Source of the DNA: Bacteroidota bacterium
GTDB lineage: Bacteria > Bacteroidota > Bacteroidia > B-17B0 > Aurantibacillaceae
Reading direction: 5' to 3'
NCBI GenBank assembly: GCA_029237825.1
Contig: JAQZBQ010000004.1
Span: 186,001-250,000 of the forward strand
Length of the DNA: 64,000 nucleotides
In this document: one piece after another, positions 52,407-61,123 of the stretch
Position numbering within the stretch: the first letter of the stretch is position 1
Layout: every line of letters begins with the position of its first letter
The notes under the pieces: model-generated
The model's database searches: none
Told to the model about the DNA's origin: nothing
What the model saw: the letters and a program-made list of their open reading frames with translations, nothing else
Position numbers and translations under genes: made by a program

Positions 52407-55373
52407 GTGATTAAAACCCTTTTTCAAATACTTATACTGCTTTCATTGTGTAGTGTTTCCTGTTACGGACAAAACACGGTAATGAAACACTTTTCAGTAA
52501 ACCACGGTTTACCCAGTTCGGAATGTTATTGGGTAATGCAGGACTCAAAAGGATACCTTTGGATTGCAACAGATGCGGGTGTTGTGAAGTACGACGGTTA
52601 TAATTTTGTAACCTACAATAATTCTAACGGTTTACCCGATAATACCGTCTTTAAAATTCGTGAAGATAGAAAAGGCAGAATTTGGTTTGCGAGCTATTCC
52701 GGGAAAATGGCTTACTATTCACACAACTCCGACTCAATCTTTGAAATCACTGCTAATAAAACGCTCGATCAGATAACCGATCATTACCCGGTTGATTTTA
52801 CATTTGATAGTCACGATACACTTTTTGTTTCTATTTCTCGACGAGGCTACGTGAAAATTCATCCCCCACATTATGCGCGGGTACAACATTATAATTATGA
52901 GAGAAATTGTTACTTTATCCGACGTGTGCAAAACGGCAACTGCATTTACGGAACTTCCTTCCATGAAAAATCTTTCTACAGGGAATTTGTCCCTCTTATA
53001 TGTGATAAAGGCGATAGTAAGTCTAATATTGATACATCCTTTAAAGTAAAAGCATCAATCGCGCATTTGGGTTTGGTTTATGAGTCAGATACGTCCGTAC
53101 TTTTTTCAAACGGTACAGCAATTTATTCCGTTTCCGAACACGCTAAAAGAACACTGTATCGGTATGCCGGGAACGTTAATAAAACCGTCTCGCTTTTTCG
53201 AGACAATCAGAAACGGCTTTGGTTGAACGGATTAAACGAGGGAACGAGGGTAGTGGAGCGTTTCGATTTTGAAAATCCTGCGTTTCATTTCCTGAAAGCG
53301 TTTTCAGTGTCGTCTGTTTGCCAGGACAGAGAGAACGGATATTGGATTTCCACGCTGGAAGACGGACTTTATTACATTCCTTCATTGAACTTTTCTTTTA
53401 TTGATAAATCAGATGGACTGCCAGCAAACAAAGTACTTTCCATTAGTTTATTAAATGGCAAGTTAAAATGTCTGACATCTGATTTTTCGATGTCGGAAAT
53501 TGACCTGAATTCAAACCAGATTAAAGTCAATGAGAAATTTAAATCAGCGGCGTGGTATATTTCGCAAAGTGATAAGTACTTGCTTTTTTGTTCGAACAAT
53601 CCCTATATCATGAAAGCAGGATCAGCTATAAAAGTACCATTATGGGTTAGCGGAGAAAACGGAGTGAGGGAACCAGTTCGGGTAAGGCGGGCAATTGATT
53701 ATGACGCGGACTATTTTTTGGGATTCGATCAGGGGGATTTACTTATGGTTCATAAAGAAACAGGTGAATGTAAATTAAAGCCATTAAACCTTCCAAACAT
53801 TTTTTCAGTGATGGTTCAGAAGGAAAAGGTATGGATAGGAACAAAATCAGGACTTTACCTTTATAATGGAAAGAGAATTGAGTACATGGGAAATGCGCAC
53901 CCCTTGCTAAAAAGCCGGGCAGAGGATATGATCAGTTGCGGCGATTCTCTTTGGATAGCAACCCGGGGAAACGGAGTGTTGTGCTTGTTCCAGGATTCCG
54001 TTGTGAAACAATATACTGAGTTAAATGGATTGGCAAGTAACATGACTAAATGCATTATAAAGGACGCACTCGGAAGTATTTGGATTGGAACTAACCGTGG
54101 AATTTCCAGACTGACAAAAAACAAAGACAATATTTACATGGTTGGTACTGTGAATATGAACAGCGGTTTGGTATCCAACGAGGTTAATAAAATGGTTGCG
54201 TACAATCATAAATTATATTTCGCAACTAACAAGGGTCTGGGAATCTTAAACGTAAACGATTTCTATGATCCGAAACTTTCCATTCCGGTATATATCGAAG
54301 AGATATTCATTGATAATGAAAAGGTAAAAGCCGTCCCTGTGCATCGACTCTCTCATCAGCAAAACATTATTAGTTTTAATTACAAAGGTGTTTGTATTAA
54401 GGAAAGCGGCGGCATAACCTATAAATATAAATTAGTAGGACTTGATACGAGCTGGACCTACTCTAAAAATACCTACGTTCAATATACCACACTTCCTTCC
54501 GGAAACTATCTGTTTATAGTTTATGCACTTAATCAGGACGGCAATTCCTTTTATCCCCCGGCTACAGTGAACTTTGTCATCGACACACCTTTATGGCAGA
54601 CGTGGTGGTTCATTCTTACCTGTATTGTCTTATTCTTTACAGTTTTACTTTTATTGTATAGAAACAGGATTGAGAGAATTAAAAAAGACGAGAAAGAAAA
54701 ATCAGCGGTTGCAAAAAAATTGGCAGAGTATGAATTAAAGGCCTTACGCGCGCAAATGAACCCGCATTTTATGTTTAATGCCATTAATTCAATTCAAAAC
54801 TTTGTTTTAAAAAACAATACAAAATATGCCTCACTATACCTTAGTAAATTTGCACGGTTGATTCGGTTCGTGCTTGATAATTCGAGGCACCAGCTAATCT
54901 TATTTACAAAGGAACTGGCTGCTTTGGAACTTTATATTGAACTTGAACAGATGCGTGCGTCATTTTCATTTGATTATGAAATCGTTATTGAAGAAAGCCT
55001 GAATTCAAAAGAATTTTTTATTCCGCCACTTCTTATTCAACCCTATATTGAAAATGCGATTATACACGGTATTATGCCATTACAGGATAGGAGAGGGAAG
55101 TTAAGCGTAAGGTTTTCAAGGAACAAAACCACTTTGCAGTGTGAAGTGGAAGATAACGGAATTGGCAGAGAAAAAGCTTTGGAAATCAGAACGCGAAAAC
55201 AACTAACCCATCAATCAATAGGAATGGAAGTAACGCGTGATCGTATCTCATTAATGAACAAGCAGCAGGATTCAATTTCTACAATTCATGTTGAAGATTT
55301 GTATACTCATGGAATAGCTAGCGGTACCCTTGTTAAAATTAGTATTAACTTAAAAACGTCACTTTATGATTAA
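52407..55373 (+). CDS. Two-component propeller histidine kinase (LytS-like output)
   Basis: The 988-residue membrane sensor has a signal peptide (1-22) and a periplasmic two-component-regulator propeller (about 25-640, blades with GLPSSECYWVMQDSKGYLWIATDAG-like repeats). A Y_Y_Y beta domain (about 650-720) and one membrane helix (about 730-752) follow. The His_kinase domain has phospho-acceptor His787 in MNPHFMFNAINS and an HATPase end (LLIQPYIENAIIHG, then EDNGIGREKA). The start is GTG: there is no in-frame ATG before the signal peptide. Its end overlaps the LytTR regulator by 8 nt. The signal sensed is unknown. Confidence 0.92.
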   Translation: MIKTLFQILILLSLCSVSCYGQNTVMKHFSVNHGLPSSECYWVMQDSKGYLWIATDAGVVKYDGYNFVTYNNSNGLPDNTVFKIREDRKGRIWFASYSGKMAYYSHNSDSIFEITANKTLDQITDHYPVDFTFDSHDTLFVSISRRGYVKIHPPHYARVQHYNYERNCYFIRRVQNGNCIYGTSFHEKSFYREFVPLICDKGDSKSNIDTSFKVKASIAHLGLVYESDTSVLFSNGTAIYSVSEHAKRTLYRYAGNVNKTVSLFRDNQKRLWLNGLNEGTRVVERFDFENPAFHFLKAFSVSSVCQDRENGYWISTLEDGLYYIPSLNFSFIDKSDGLPANKVLSISLLNGKLKCLTSDFSMSEIDLNSNQIKVNEKFKSAAWYISQSDKYLLFCSNNPYIMKAGSAIKVPLWVSGENGVREPVRVRRAIDYDADYFLGFDQGDLLMVHKETGECKLKPLNLPNIFSVMVQKEKVWIGTKSGLYLYNGKRIEYMGNAHPLLKSRAEDMISCGDSLWIATRGNGVLCLFQDSVVKQYTELNGLASNMTKCIIKDALGSIWIGTNRGISRLTKNKDNIYMVGTVNMNSGLVSNEVNKMVAYNHKLYFATNKGLGILNVNDFYDPKLSIPVYIEEIFIDNEKVKAVPVHRLSHQQNIISFNYKGVCIKESGGITYKYKLVGLDTSWTYSKNTYVQYTTLPSGNYLFIVYALNQDGNSFYPPATVNFVIDTPLWQTWWFILTCIVLFFTVLLLLYRNRIERIKKDEKEKSAVAKKLAEYELKALRAQMNPHFMFNAINSIQNFVLKNNTKYASLYLSKFARLIRFVLDNSRHQLILFTKELAALELYIELEQMRASFSFDYEIVIEESLNSKEFFIPPLLIQPYIENAIIHGIMPLQDRRGKLSVRFSRNKTTLQCEVEDNGIGREKALEIRTRKQLTHQSIGMEVTRDRISLMNKQQDSISTIHVEDLYTHGIASGTLVKISINLKTSLYD

Positions 55374-56118
55374 TGCACTGATAATAGATGATGAAATTGA
55401 TGGAGCAGAAGTCCTCCAGTTCCTCATCGAACAAAACTGCCTCAATGTGAATGTTCTTGGAATGGCACATTCGGTAAATTCTGCCGTTAACAGCATCAGG
55501 ACATTAAAGCCTGATGTGGTTTTTATGGATATAGAAATGCCAACGGGTACAGGCTTTGATGTTTTAAAGGCAACACAAGACATTAATTATGAAGTAATTT
55601 TTATTACTGCCTATGAACATTACGCCATAAAAGCTTTTAAGACAAACGCCATTGATTATCTATTAAAGCCGGTTATCATTGATGAATTGATAAATGCTAT
55701 CAAAAAGGCAGAAAAGCAAATTGGCCTTGCTGGCAAATTAAATTATTCAAACCAGATCGATTCACTTGTGTTAAACAATATCATTAGAAATAAGAAAATT
55801 GCAGTGCCTTCGCAGGAAGGTGTCTTATGGATAGATATTCAGGATATCATCCGATTTGAAGCGGAGTCGAATTATACGCACGTATTCATACGAAACCGGA
55901 AAAGAATTATGATTGCTAAAACGCTGAAAAGTTTCGAGGATCAGTTACAGAATACAAACTTTTGCAGGGTGCATAGTGCGCACCTCATTAATCTGGACGA
56001 GGTGGAGCGCTACATTAAAGGTGACGGAGGTAATGTGATTTTAAAAGATGAATCGTCTATCCCTATTTCACGGTCGCACAAAATGGAATTGCTCTCTAAA
56101 TTAAATATGTACCTTTAG
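55366..56118 (+). CDS. LytTR-family response regulator
   Basis: This is the cognate regulator of the overlapping kinase. The 250 residues have a receiver domain (1-120) with acidic pocket Asp8/Asp9, phospho-acceptor Asp55 (VVFMDIEMP) and the conserved Lys in DYLLKPV. A LytTR DNA-binding domain (about 148-248) follows, with IIRFEAESNYTHVFI, KTLKSFEDQL, FCRVHSAHLINL and a C-terminal IPISRSHKMELL. It probably controls genes through direct-repeat sites; none can be named here. The phosphoesterase gene begins 5 nt after its stop. Confidence 0.94.
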   Translation: MINALIIDDEIDGAEVLQFLIEQNCLNVNVLGMAHSVNSAVNSIRTLKPDVVFMDIEMPTGTGFDVLKATQDINYEVIFITAYEHYAIKAFKTNAIDYLLKPVIIDELINAIKKAEKQIGLAGKLNYSNQIDSLVLNNIIRNKKIAVPSQEGVLWIDIQDIIRFEAESNYTHVFIRNRKRIMIAKTLKSFEDQLQNTNFCRVHSAHLINLDEVERYIKGDGGNVILKDESSIPISRSHKMELLSKLNMYL

Positions 56119-56123
56119 CATGT

Positions 56124-56621
56124 TTGACGCATATTTTACTCATATCTGATACCCATGGCCATTTGGATAAAACTTTATTAAAGTACATTCACGCTGCTGA
56201 TGAAGTTTGGCATGCCGGGGATATCGGAAACAGTTTAGTTACGGAACGTATCAAGTCATTAAAGATTCTCAGAGCAGTGCATGGAAATATTGATGATGCT
56301 CCCACTCGCAAAGAATTCCCAAAGAATCTGATCTTCAATTGTGAAGGCGTAAAAGTTTTTATAACGCATATCTGCGGACAGCCTTCCAATTACTTAAAAG
56401 AGGTGAAAGAGATTTTATCAAACGAAAAGCCTAAAGTGTTTATTTGCGGGCACTCGCATATATTAAAAGTAATGTATCAGCCGCAATACGAAGTGTTGCA
56501 CATGAACCCCGGCGCTTGTGGCGTTCATGGATTTCACCAGATGAAAACAGCCCTGCGGTTTACCATTGATAAAGATGAGATTAAAGATCTTGCCGTGATC
56601 GAATTAGGAAAGAGACATTAA
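56124..56621 (+). CDS. YfcE/MJ0936-type metallophosphoesterase
   Basis: The 165-residue calcineurin-like phosphoesterase has two metal sites: LLISDTHGHLD (Asp and His), WHAGDIGN (Asp), AVHGNIDD (Asn), ITHICGQP (His) and FICGHSHIL (GHxH). This small family hydrolyses phosphodiesters such as cyclic nucleotides in vitro. The start codon is TTG, 5 nt after the LytTR regulator stop; the ATG just before it is in another frame and stops quickly. It is probably the third gene of the kinase-regulator operon. Confidence 0.9.
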   Translation: MTHILLISDTHGHLDKTLLKYIHAADEVWHAGDIGNSLVTERIKSLKILRAVHGNIDDAPTRKEFPKNLIFNCEGVKVFITHICGQPSNYLKEVKEILSNEKPKVFICGHSHILKVMYQPQYEVLHMNPGACGVHGFHQMKTALRFTIDKDEIKDLAVIELGKRH

Positions 56622-56660
56622 AACGGTTGTTGATTATAAGTAAATTGGAAATTATAACGC

Positions 56661-56699
56661 TTGGTAGTTGATTTAAATGTGTTATCTTCGATAACTTTA
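56661..56699 (+). promoter_or_regulatory. Double promoter of the ethylene-receptor-like gene
   Basis: Two overlapping promoter matches are present: TTG (56661-56663)-N19-TATCTTCG (56683-56690), and TTG (56668-56670)-N21-TAACTTTA (56692-56699). The second box ends 4 nt before the ATG. Confidence 0.5.
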
Positions 56700-56703
56700 T
56701 ACG

Positions 56704-57276
56704 ATGGAAGATATAACACATTTTTTTTCTAATTTATTTAATACGGATAGTTGGCCTCCCAGATGGCATTGTGGTGAATGGACCTCGTTTCATGGGTGGT
56801 TGTATATCTTTTCAGATTTAGCAATTTGGGGAGCTTATTTTATGATTCCGGTTGTTCTTTTAACTTTTATAAAAAAGAAGAAAGATGTTCCATTTAATAA
56901 TGTCTTTGTATTATTTGGAGCTTTTATACTCGCCTGCGGTTTAACGCATCTTATAGACGCTGTTATTTTTTGGTGGCCAGCGTACCGTTTAAGCGCTGTA
57001 ATTAGATTTATCACAGCAGTTGTTTCATGGGGTACTATTATCGCGCTGTTTAAGGTGATTCCCAAAGCTCTGCACTTAAAAACACCAGCGGAGTTAGAAT
57101 TGATTGTAAATGAGCGTACGGCTGAATTGATCGCGAAAAACACTAAATTGAAGGAATTGCATGAACATTTAAAGAATTCTTATGAGGATATGGAAGTTAA
57201 AATTAAATTTCGGACCGAAGCACTTGAAAAAACCAATAGAGAATTAGTTGAAGAAATTAAACGACTTAAAGGTTAA
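56704..57276 (+). CDS. Stand-alone ethylene-receptor (ETR1)-like membrane domain protein
   Basis: The 190 residues have three membrane helices (about 33-56, 65-90, 98-118) and a C-terminal coiled coil (about 128-188), then stop. The helices align without a gap to the ethylene-binding domain of plant ETR1 at a constant offset of 13. Asp38, Tyr45, Ile48, Pro49, Ile75, Cys78 and His82 match ETR1 Asp25, Tyr32, Ile35, Pro36, Ile62, Cys65 and His69; the Cys/His pair (ACGLTHL) binds copper in ETR1. The coiled coil (NERTAELIAKNTKLKEL) is of the kind that normally leads into a histidine kinase, but no kinase follows in any frame. Ethylene or another small ligand as signal is inferred. Confidence 0.85.
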   Translation: MEDITHFFSNLFNTDSWPPRWHCGEWTSFHGWLYIFSDLAIWGAYFMIPVVLLTFIKKKKDVPFNNVFVLFGAFILACGLTHLIDAVIFWWPAYRLSAVIRFITAVVSWGTIIALFKVIPKALHLKTPAELELIVNERTAELIAKNTKLKELHEHLKNSYEDMEVKIKFRTEALEKTNRELVEEIKRLKG

Positions 57277-57291
57277 AACTTTCCGAATTTA

Positions 57292-57660
57292 ATGAAGAAC
57301 ATTGGACTCCATGAGATTACAGAAGAGCACCTGTTGGGGGAATGGCATGTAGAAAACCGTTTTAACATTACTAATGACACCTCCAGTATTTTTTCAAAAA
57401 ACAACCGGCTTATCTTCGAACAAAATTCTTATCTGGCTATAAATGGCCTAAATGTTTCTGGTGAGTGGAGTGTGAGTATGAAGACCGAGTTAATATATAA
57501 TCCACTACTCACATTTTATGTTGAAAAAAAACTAATTGCGGAAGCGATTATCACACGATTAATCATAAGTGAGGAAGATTATTTAAACAAAAAAAATGCT
57601 TTCGTTTTAACATTGTATTTTACGAATGGGTTAGAATTGATTCTCAATAAAAAATCTTAA
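57292..57660 (+). CDS. Small protein of unknown function, downstream of the ethylene-receptor-like gene
   Basis: This 122-residue soluble protein has no signal peptide and no Cys. It contains alternating hydrophobic strands (HLLGEWHVENRFNI, LIFEQNSYLAINGLNVSGEW, FVLTLYFTNGLELILNKK) and looks like a small beta barrel of lipocalin-like type, although I cannot assign a family. It starts 15 nt after the preceding gene and has no promoter box of its own, so it is probably co-transcribed with it. Confidence 0.65.
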   Translation: MKNIGLHEITEEHLLGEWHVENRFNITNDTSSIFSKNNRLIFEQNSYLAINGLNVSGEWSVSMKTELIYNPLLTFYVEKKLIAEAIITRLIISEEDYLNKKNAFVLTLYFTNGLELILNKKS

Positions 57661-57904
57661 AGATTAGAACTAACACGTTAAACTTATTTCTTTAACGACT
57701 GTAAAAAAGTCATCACCTTGTTGATTTGTGCTATAACCAGCATAATTTTTATTATCCAAATACGGTTATAATTAATTTGCTTCTTGATCAAATAAATAGT
57801 CAATAGCCAAAGATCGTTAATTGCTTTTTCTATTTTATTTTCCTTAACATTTCGACAAGCTGTTCTCCGCGGGGTTTTGAGATATTTGAAAAAACAATTA
57901 AAAT

Positions 57905-58339
57905 ATGCGTAAACTACTTTTCTTTTTTTCAATAGGAGTATCACTTTCGGTTCAAGCGCAAATTCAACAGCAATATGCCAATTACCGTGCTGCTGAAAAC
58001 CAAAATCCTACGCCTCAGATGATACAAACCAATGTTCGCTGGGATTCCAATGATGTAAACGAGGAAAATCAATTTCAGCCACAAAACACCAATGTGAATA
58101 ATGCTATTGAAAGTACATATCATACCGTATCTTCTAACCGAATAAGCCGAGGAATAAATATGTTTTCTAAAAAGGGTATCGGTTCATCGGAAGCTAACGG
58201 ACGCAATAGTTCACGGTTAAACAGGCAAAGACACCACATTACAAAAAAGATCAAACGTTTTGAACGTAATTTTTACGGGAAACTGAACGGGCATAAAAAA
58301 AGCAAACACCTGGTTGATGTTTGCTTTAACTGGAAATAA
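57905..58339 (+). CDS. Small exported basic protein, unknown
   Basis: The 144-residue product has a signal peptide (1-19, MRKLLFFFSIGVSLSVQAQ). The mature chain is rich in Asn and Gln (20-75) and then strongly basic (about 78-144, many Arg, Lys and His). I recognise no domain. The last 15 or so codons coincide with the rpoD terminator on the other strand. It is convergent with rpoD, 7 nt from its stop. Confidence 0.6.
   Translation: MRKLLFFFSIGVSLSVQAQIQQQYANYRAAENQNPTPQMIQTNVRWDSNDVNEENQFQPQNTNVNNAIESTYHTVSSNRISRGINMFSKKGIGSSEANGRNSSRLNRQRHHITKKIKRFERNFYGKLNGHKKSKHLVDVCFNWK
58292..58327 (-). terminator. rpoD terminator inside the convergent gene's 3' end
   Basis: A 10-bp stem AAAGCAAACA / TGTTTGCTTT (58299-58308 with 58318-58327) is followed on the minus strand by a tract of seven T (including stem bases). 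It lies 20 nt after the rpoD stop. On the plus strand only three T follow, so it works best for rpoD. Confidence 0.8.
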
Positions 58340-58346
58340 ATTTTTA

Positions 58347-59210
58347 TTATCCTAAATACTGTTGTAATAATTTGCTTCTTGAACTATGACGTAAACGACG
58401 GATCGCTTTTTCTTTGATCTGGCGAACGCGCTCACGGGTTAAATCAAATTTATCACCTATCTCTTCTAAAGTTAAACCGTGGTTCAAGCCAATTCCGAAG
58501 AATAATTTAACTACGTCTCTTTCTCTTTCTGTTAAAGTAGAGAGGGCACGATCAATCTCTTTTGATAAAGATTCCATGATCAGTCCTGAATCCGCTTTTA
58601 ATGAATCATGATTCACTAAAACATCCAATAAAGAGCTTTCTTCACCGTTAGCAAATGGCGCATCCATACTCACATGGCGACCGGATACTTTCATGGTATC
58701 AGAAACTTTGTCAATCGGTAAATCCAATAATTCAGCAATTTCATCAGCGCTTGGTTCACGCTCAAATTCCTGTTCTAATTTTGAATACGCCTTGTTTATT
58801 TTATTTAAAGATCCTACCTGATTCAACGGTAAACGTACAATACGGGATTGTTCTGCTAAAGCCTGAAGAATTGATTGACGAATCCACCAAACCGCATAAG
58901 AAATAAATTTGAAACCACGGGTTTCATCAAAGCGGCGGGCGGCTTTAATTAAACCTAAATTTCCCTCGTTAATTAAATCCGGTAAACTCAAACCCTGGTT
59001 TTGGTATTGCTTTGCCACGGAAACAACGAAACGTAAATTTGCGCGGGTTAGTTTTTCTAATGCGTCCTGATCACCATCCTTGATTTTTTTTGCTAAAACA
59101 ACTTCCTCTTCAGCAGTAATTAATTCTTCCCGGCCAATCTCCTGTAAATATTTATCTAAAGAAGCACTCTCGCGATTTGTAATCGATTTGGTTATTTTAA
59201 GCTGTCTCAT
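58347..59210 (-). CDS. rpoD: Primary RNA polymerase sigma factor (RpoD/SigA)
   Basis: The 287-residue housekeeping sigma factor is of the short Bacteroidota type. Region 1.2 starts at [15 protein letters not shown], region 2 has [30 protein letters not shown] and [15 protein letters not shown], region 3 has [22 protein letters not shown], and region 4 has [35 protein letters not shown]. The N-terminal region 1.1 of E. coli RpoD is missing, as normal for the phylum. It recognises the TAnnTTTG/TTG promoters seen in this window. Confidence 0.97.
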   Translation of the reverse strand: MRQLKITKSITNRESASLDKYLQEIGREELITAEEEVVLAKKIKDGDQDALEKLTRANLRFVVSVAKQYQNQGLSLPDLINEGNLGLIKAARRFDETRGFKFISYAVWWIRQSILQALAEQSRIVRLPLNQVGSLNKINKAYSKLEQEFEREPSADEIAELLDLPIDKVSDTMKVSGRHVSMDAPFANGEESSLLDVLVNHDSLKADSGLIMESLSKEIDRALSTLTERERDVVKLFFGIGLNHGLTLEEIGDKFDLTRERVRQIKEKAIRRLRHSSRSKLLQQYLG

Positions 59211-59237
59211 TGTTTGTGGATGGTTTTTAAAAGCTCA

Positions 59238-59268
59238 CAAAGATAGGAAAAAAAAGGCGTTTTCCCAA
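59238..59268 (-). promoter_or_regulatory. rpoD promoter (TTG-N20-TATCTTTG)
   Basis: On the minus strand a TTG (59266-59268) and an exact -7 box TATCTTTG (59238-59245) are 20 nt apart. The box lies 27 nt before the ATG. Confidence 0.7.
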
Positions 59269-59397
59269 GTATGTAATTATTTGATTTATAGGTGTTTATG
59301 TTTTTAATTGTTTTTTAACAGTTTTGATTTTACTTTTTAGACTTAATGGTTTAGATAAAGGATATACAACCTTAAACCGGTGACAAAAAACTAAAAA

Positions 59398-60867
59398 CTA
59401 TAAACCAAAACCATAGTAAGCGCGCATTCCGTTCGGGTACATTCCTTCAATTAATACACCGCCGGATTTATTTTCCAGTGTCGATTGTATATCCTTAATG
59501 TTTGTAATCTTCTTTTTATCAACCGAGGTAATGATAAAACCTTCTTTGATGCCAGCATTTGCTAATTTGCCAGGCAGCATCCGGGCAATTTTTACTCCGC
59601 CCTGAATGTTGAACTTAGTAAGCTCTTCAACATTTAATTCTTCAAATTCTGCACCCAAGGAGTTAACGGCGGTCCTCACAACTTCTGGTTTCTTAATGAT
59701 CCCCAAGCTGTTTTCCTTGTTTTTTAAAACAACCGGGATTATCATTTCTTTCTCATTGCGTACAAGCGTTACGTTTATTTTATCGCTCGGACGGAATTTG
59801 CCAACCTGCTCCAGTAGCTCGGAAGTACTTCTTACAGAAACGTTTTCAATCTTTGTTACCACGTCGCCTATTTTTATGCCAGCTTCTTCTCCTGCGCCAT
59901 TTTGAGTCAGACCGTTAATATAAACGCCTTTCAATTGTTTGATTCGTTTTTCTTCGGCAAATTTCGAATCAATATCCTGAATGCTTAATCCTATGAAAGC
60001 ACGTTGCACAGTGCCGTATTCAATTAAATCGGACACTACTTTTTTAACGATGTTAACCGGAATAGCAAAGGAGTAACCCTGGTAGGAACCATTATTGGAG
60101 GCGATAGCGGTATTGATCCCAACCAATTCACCGGTTGTACTTACCAGCGCACCGCCGCTGTTTCCTGGATTTACAGCCGCATCGGTTTGTATGAAAGATT
60201 CAATTGGCGCCAGACTTCCACCTTGCGCATTATGCTCCAAAATGTTAATGTTTCGCCCTTTGGCGCTTACAATACCTGCTGTTACCGTTGAGTTTAGATT
60301 AAAAGGGTTTCCTACCGCCAGCACCCATTCTCCAACTTTTACATCATCAGAATTGCCGTAGTTTACAAAAGGTAAATCATTTTCTTTGATACGTAGTAAG
60401 GCAAGGTCTGTATTTGGATCGGTACCAATTACTTCAGCCGAATAGGTACGTTTGTCATTTAAAACCACTTCAATTTTTGAAGCTTCATTTACCACGTGGT
60501 TATTGGTTACAATGTAACCGTCCTGACTGATAATTACGCCGCTTCCGCTTCCCTCCATCATATTTGGCTGTCGCTGCCTTCCTCCAAATAACCAGTCCTG
60601 AAACGGGTCGTAAGCCAGATTATTTTTTTGTTCTACAATCGTTTTAATGTGCACAACGGAGTTTACGGATTTTTCGGCTGAGGCAACGAAGTCTGGTGCA
60701 TTTGCAACTGCTTTTACACCTGAATAGCTGGTAAGATGAGCAGGAGCAGCATAAGGGTTATAATTAGTAACCTGGCTTGTATCTGTGTGATCAAAGTAAT
60801 AATTGCCTGCCAATGCAAAAGCGCCGCCTAAAGCACCAATAAATAAAGAAGAAATTACTTTTTTCAT
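59398..60867 (-). CDS. degP: Do/DegP-type periplasmic serine protease
   Basis: This is a periplasmic protease and chaperone. The 489 residues have a signal or anchor (1-22), a trypsin-like domain (about 55-270) with the catalytic triad visible as His in VTNNHVV, Asp in NTDLALLRI and Ser in NPGNSGGALV, and two PDZ domains (about 285-380 and 400-480). An Ala/Pro-rich linker follows the signal. A -7 box TAATTTTG (60911-60918) lies 43 nt upstream on the minus strand. It diverges from the unknown membrane-protein/dapF pair. Confidence 0.95.
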   Translation of the reverse strand: MKKVISSLFIGALGGAFALAGNYYFDHTDTSQVTNYNPYAAPAHLTSYSGVKAVANAPDFVASAEKSVNSVVHIKTIVEQKNNLAYDPFQDWLFGGRQRQPNMMEGSGSGVIISQDGYIVTNNHVVNEASKIEVVLNDKRTYSAEVIGTDPNTDLALLRIKENDLPFVNYGNSDDVKVGEWVLAVGNPFNLNSTVTAGIVSAKGRNINILEHNAQGGSLAPIESFIQTDAAVNPGNSGGALVSTTGELVGINTAIASNNGSYQGYSFAIPVNIVKKVVSDLIEYGTVQRAFIGLSIQDIDSKFAEEKRIKQLKGVYINGLTQNGAGEEAGIKIGDVVTKIENVSVRSTSELLEQVGKFRPSDKINVTLVRNEKEMIIPVVLKNKENSLGIIKKPEVVRTAVNSLGAEFEELNVEELTKFNIQGGVKIARMLPGKLANAGIKEGFIITSVDKKKITNIKDIQSTLENKSGGVLIEGMYPNGMRAYYGFGL

Positions 60868-60910
60868 ATGTGATCTAATTTTAAAATTTAGTGTTACAAC
60901 ATTTATAACG

Positions 60911-60918
60911 CAAAATTA
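60911..60918 (-). promoter_or_regulatory. -7 box TAATTTTG of degP
   Basis: This is an exact TAnnTTTG match on the minus strand, 43 nt before the degP ATG. No TTG at a normal spacing is visible. Confidence 0.4.
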
Positions 60919-61123
60919 AATCAGAAGTTATGGTTTGGTTTTGGTTTTAACAATACTTAACTCAGGTGAGTGTTAACGGGCGTTTACAAGGGATTAGGAT
61001 TAAAAGTGTAAATTTTGAAAGGCTGATATTGTATATTTTTAAAAGGGTTACAACCTCATAACTTTCATTAAAATAGTTTAAAGAGATGAACAAATATGAT
61101 TAATTTTAGTCTCCCAAATTACC

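Noticed and set aside
57277-57660. A frameshifted histidine kinase after the ethylene-receptor-like domain
   Set aside because: No H-box, N-box or G-box sequence appears in any frame between 57277 and 58340.
57676-57698. Small stem CGTTAAA / TTTAACG after the 122-residue gene
   Set aside because: It is short and AT-rich with no T tract; it may be chance.
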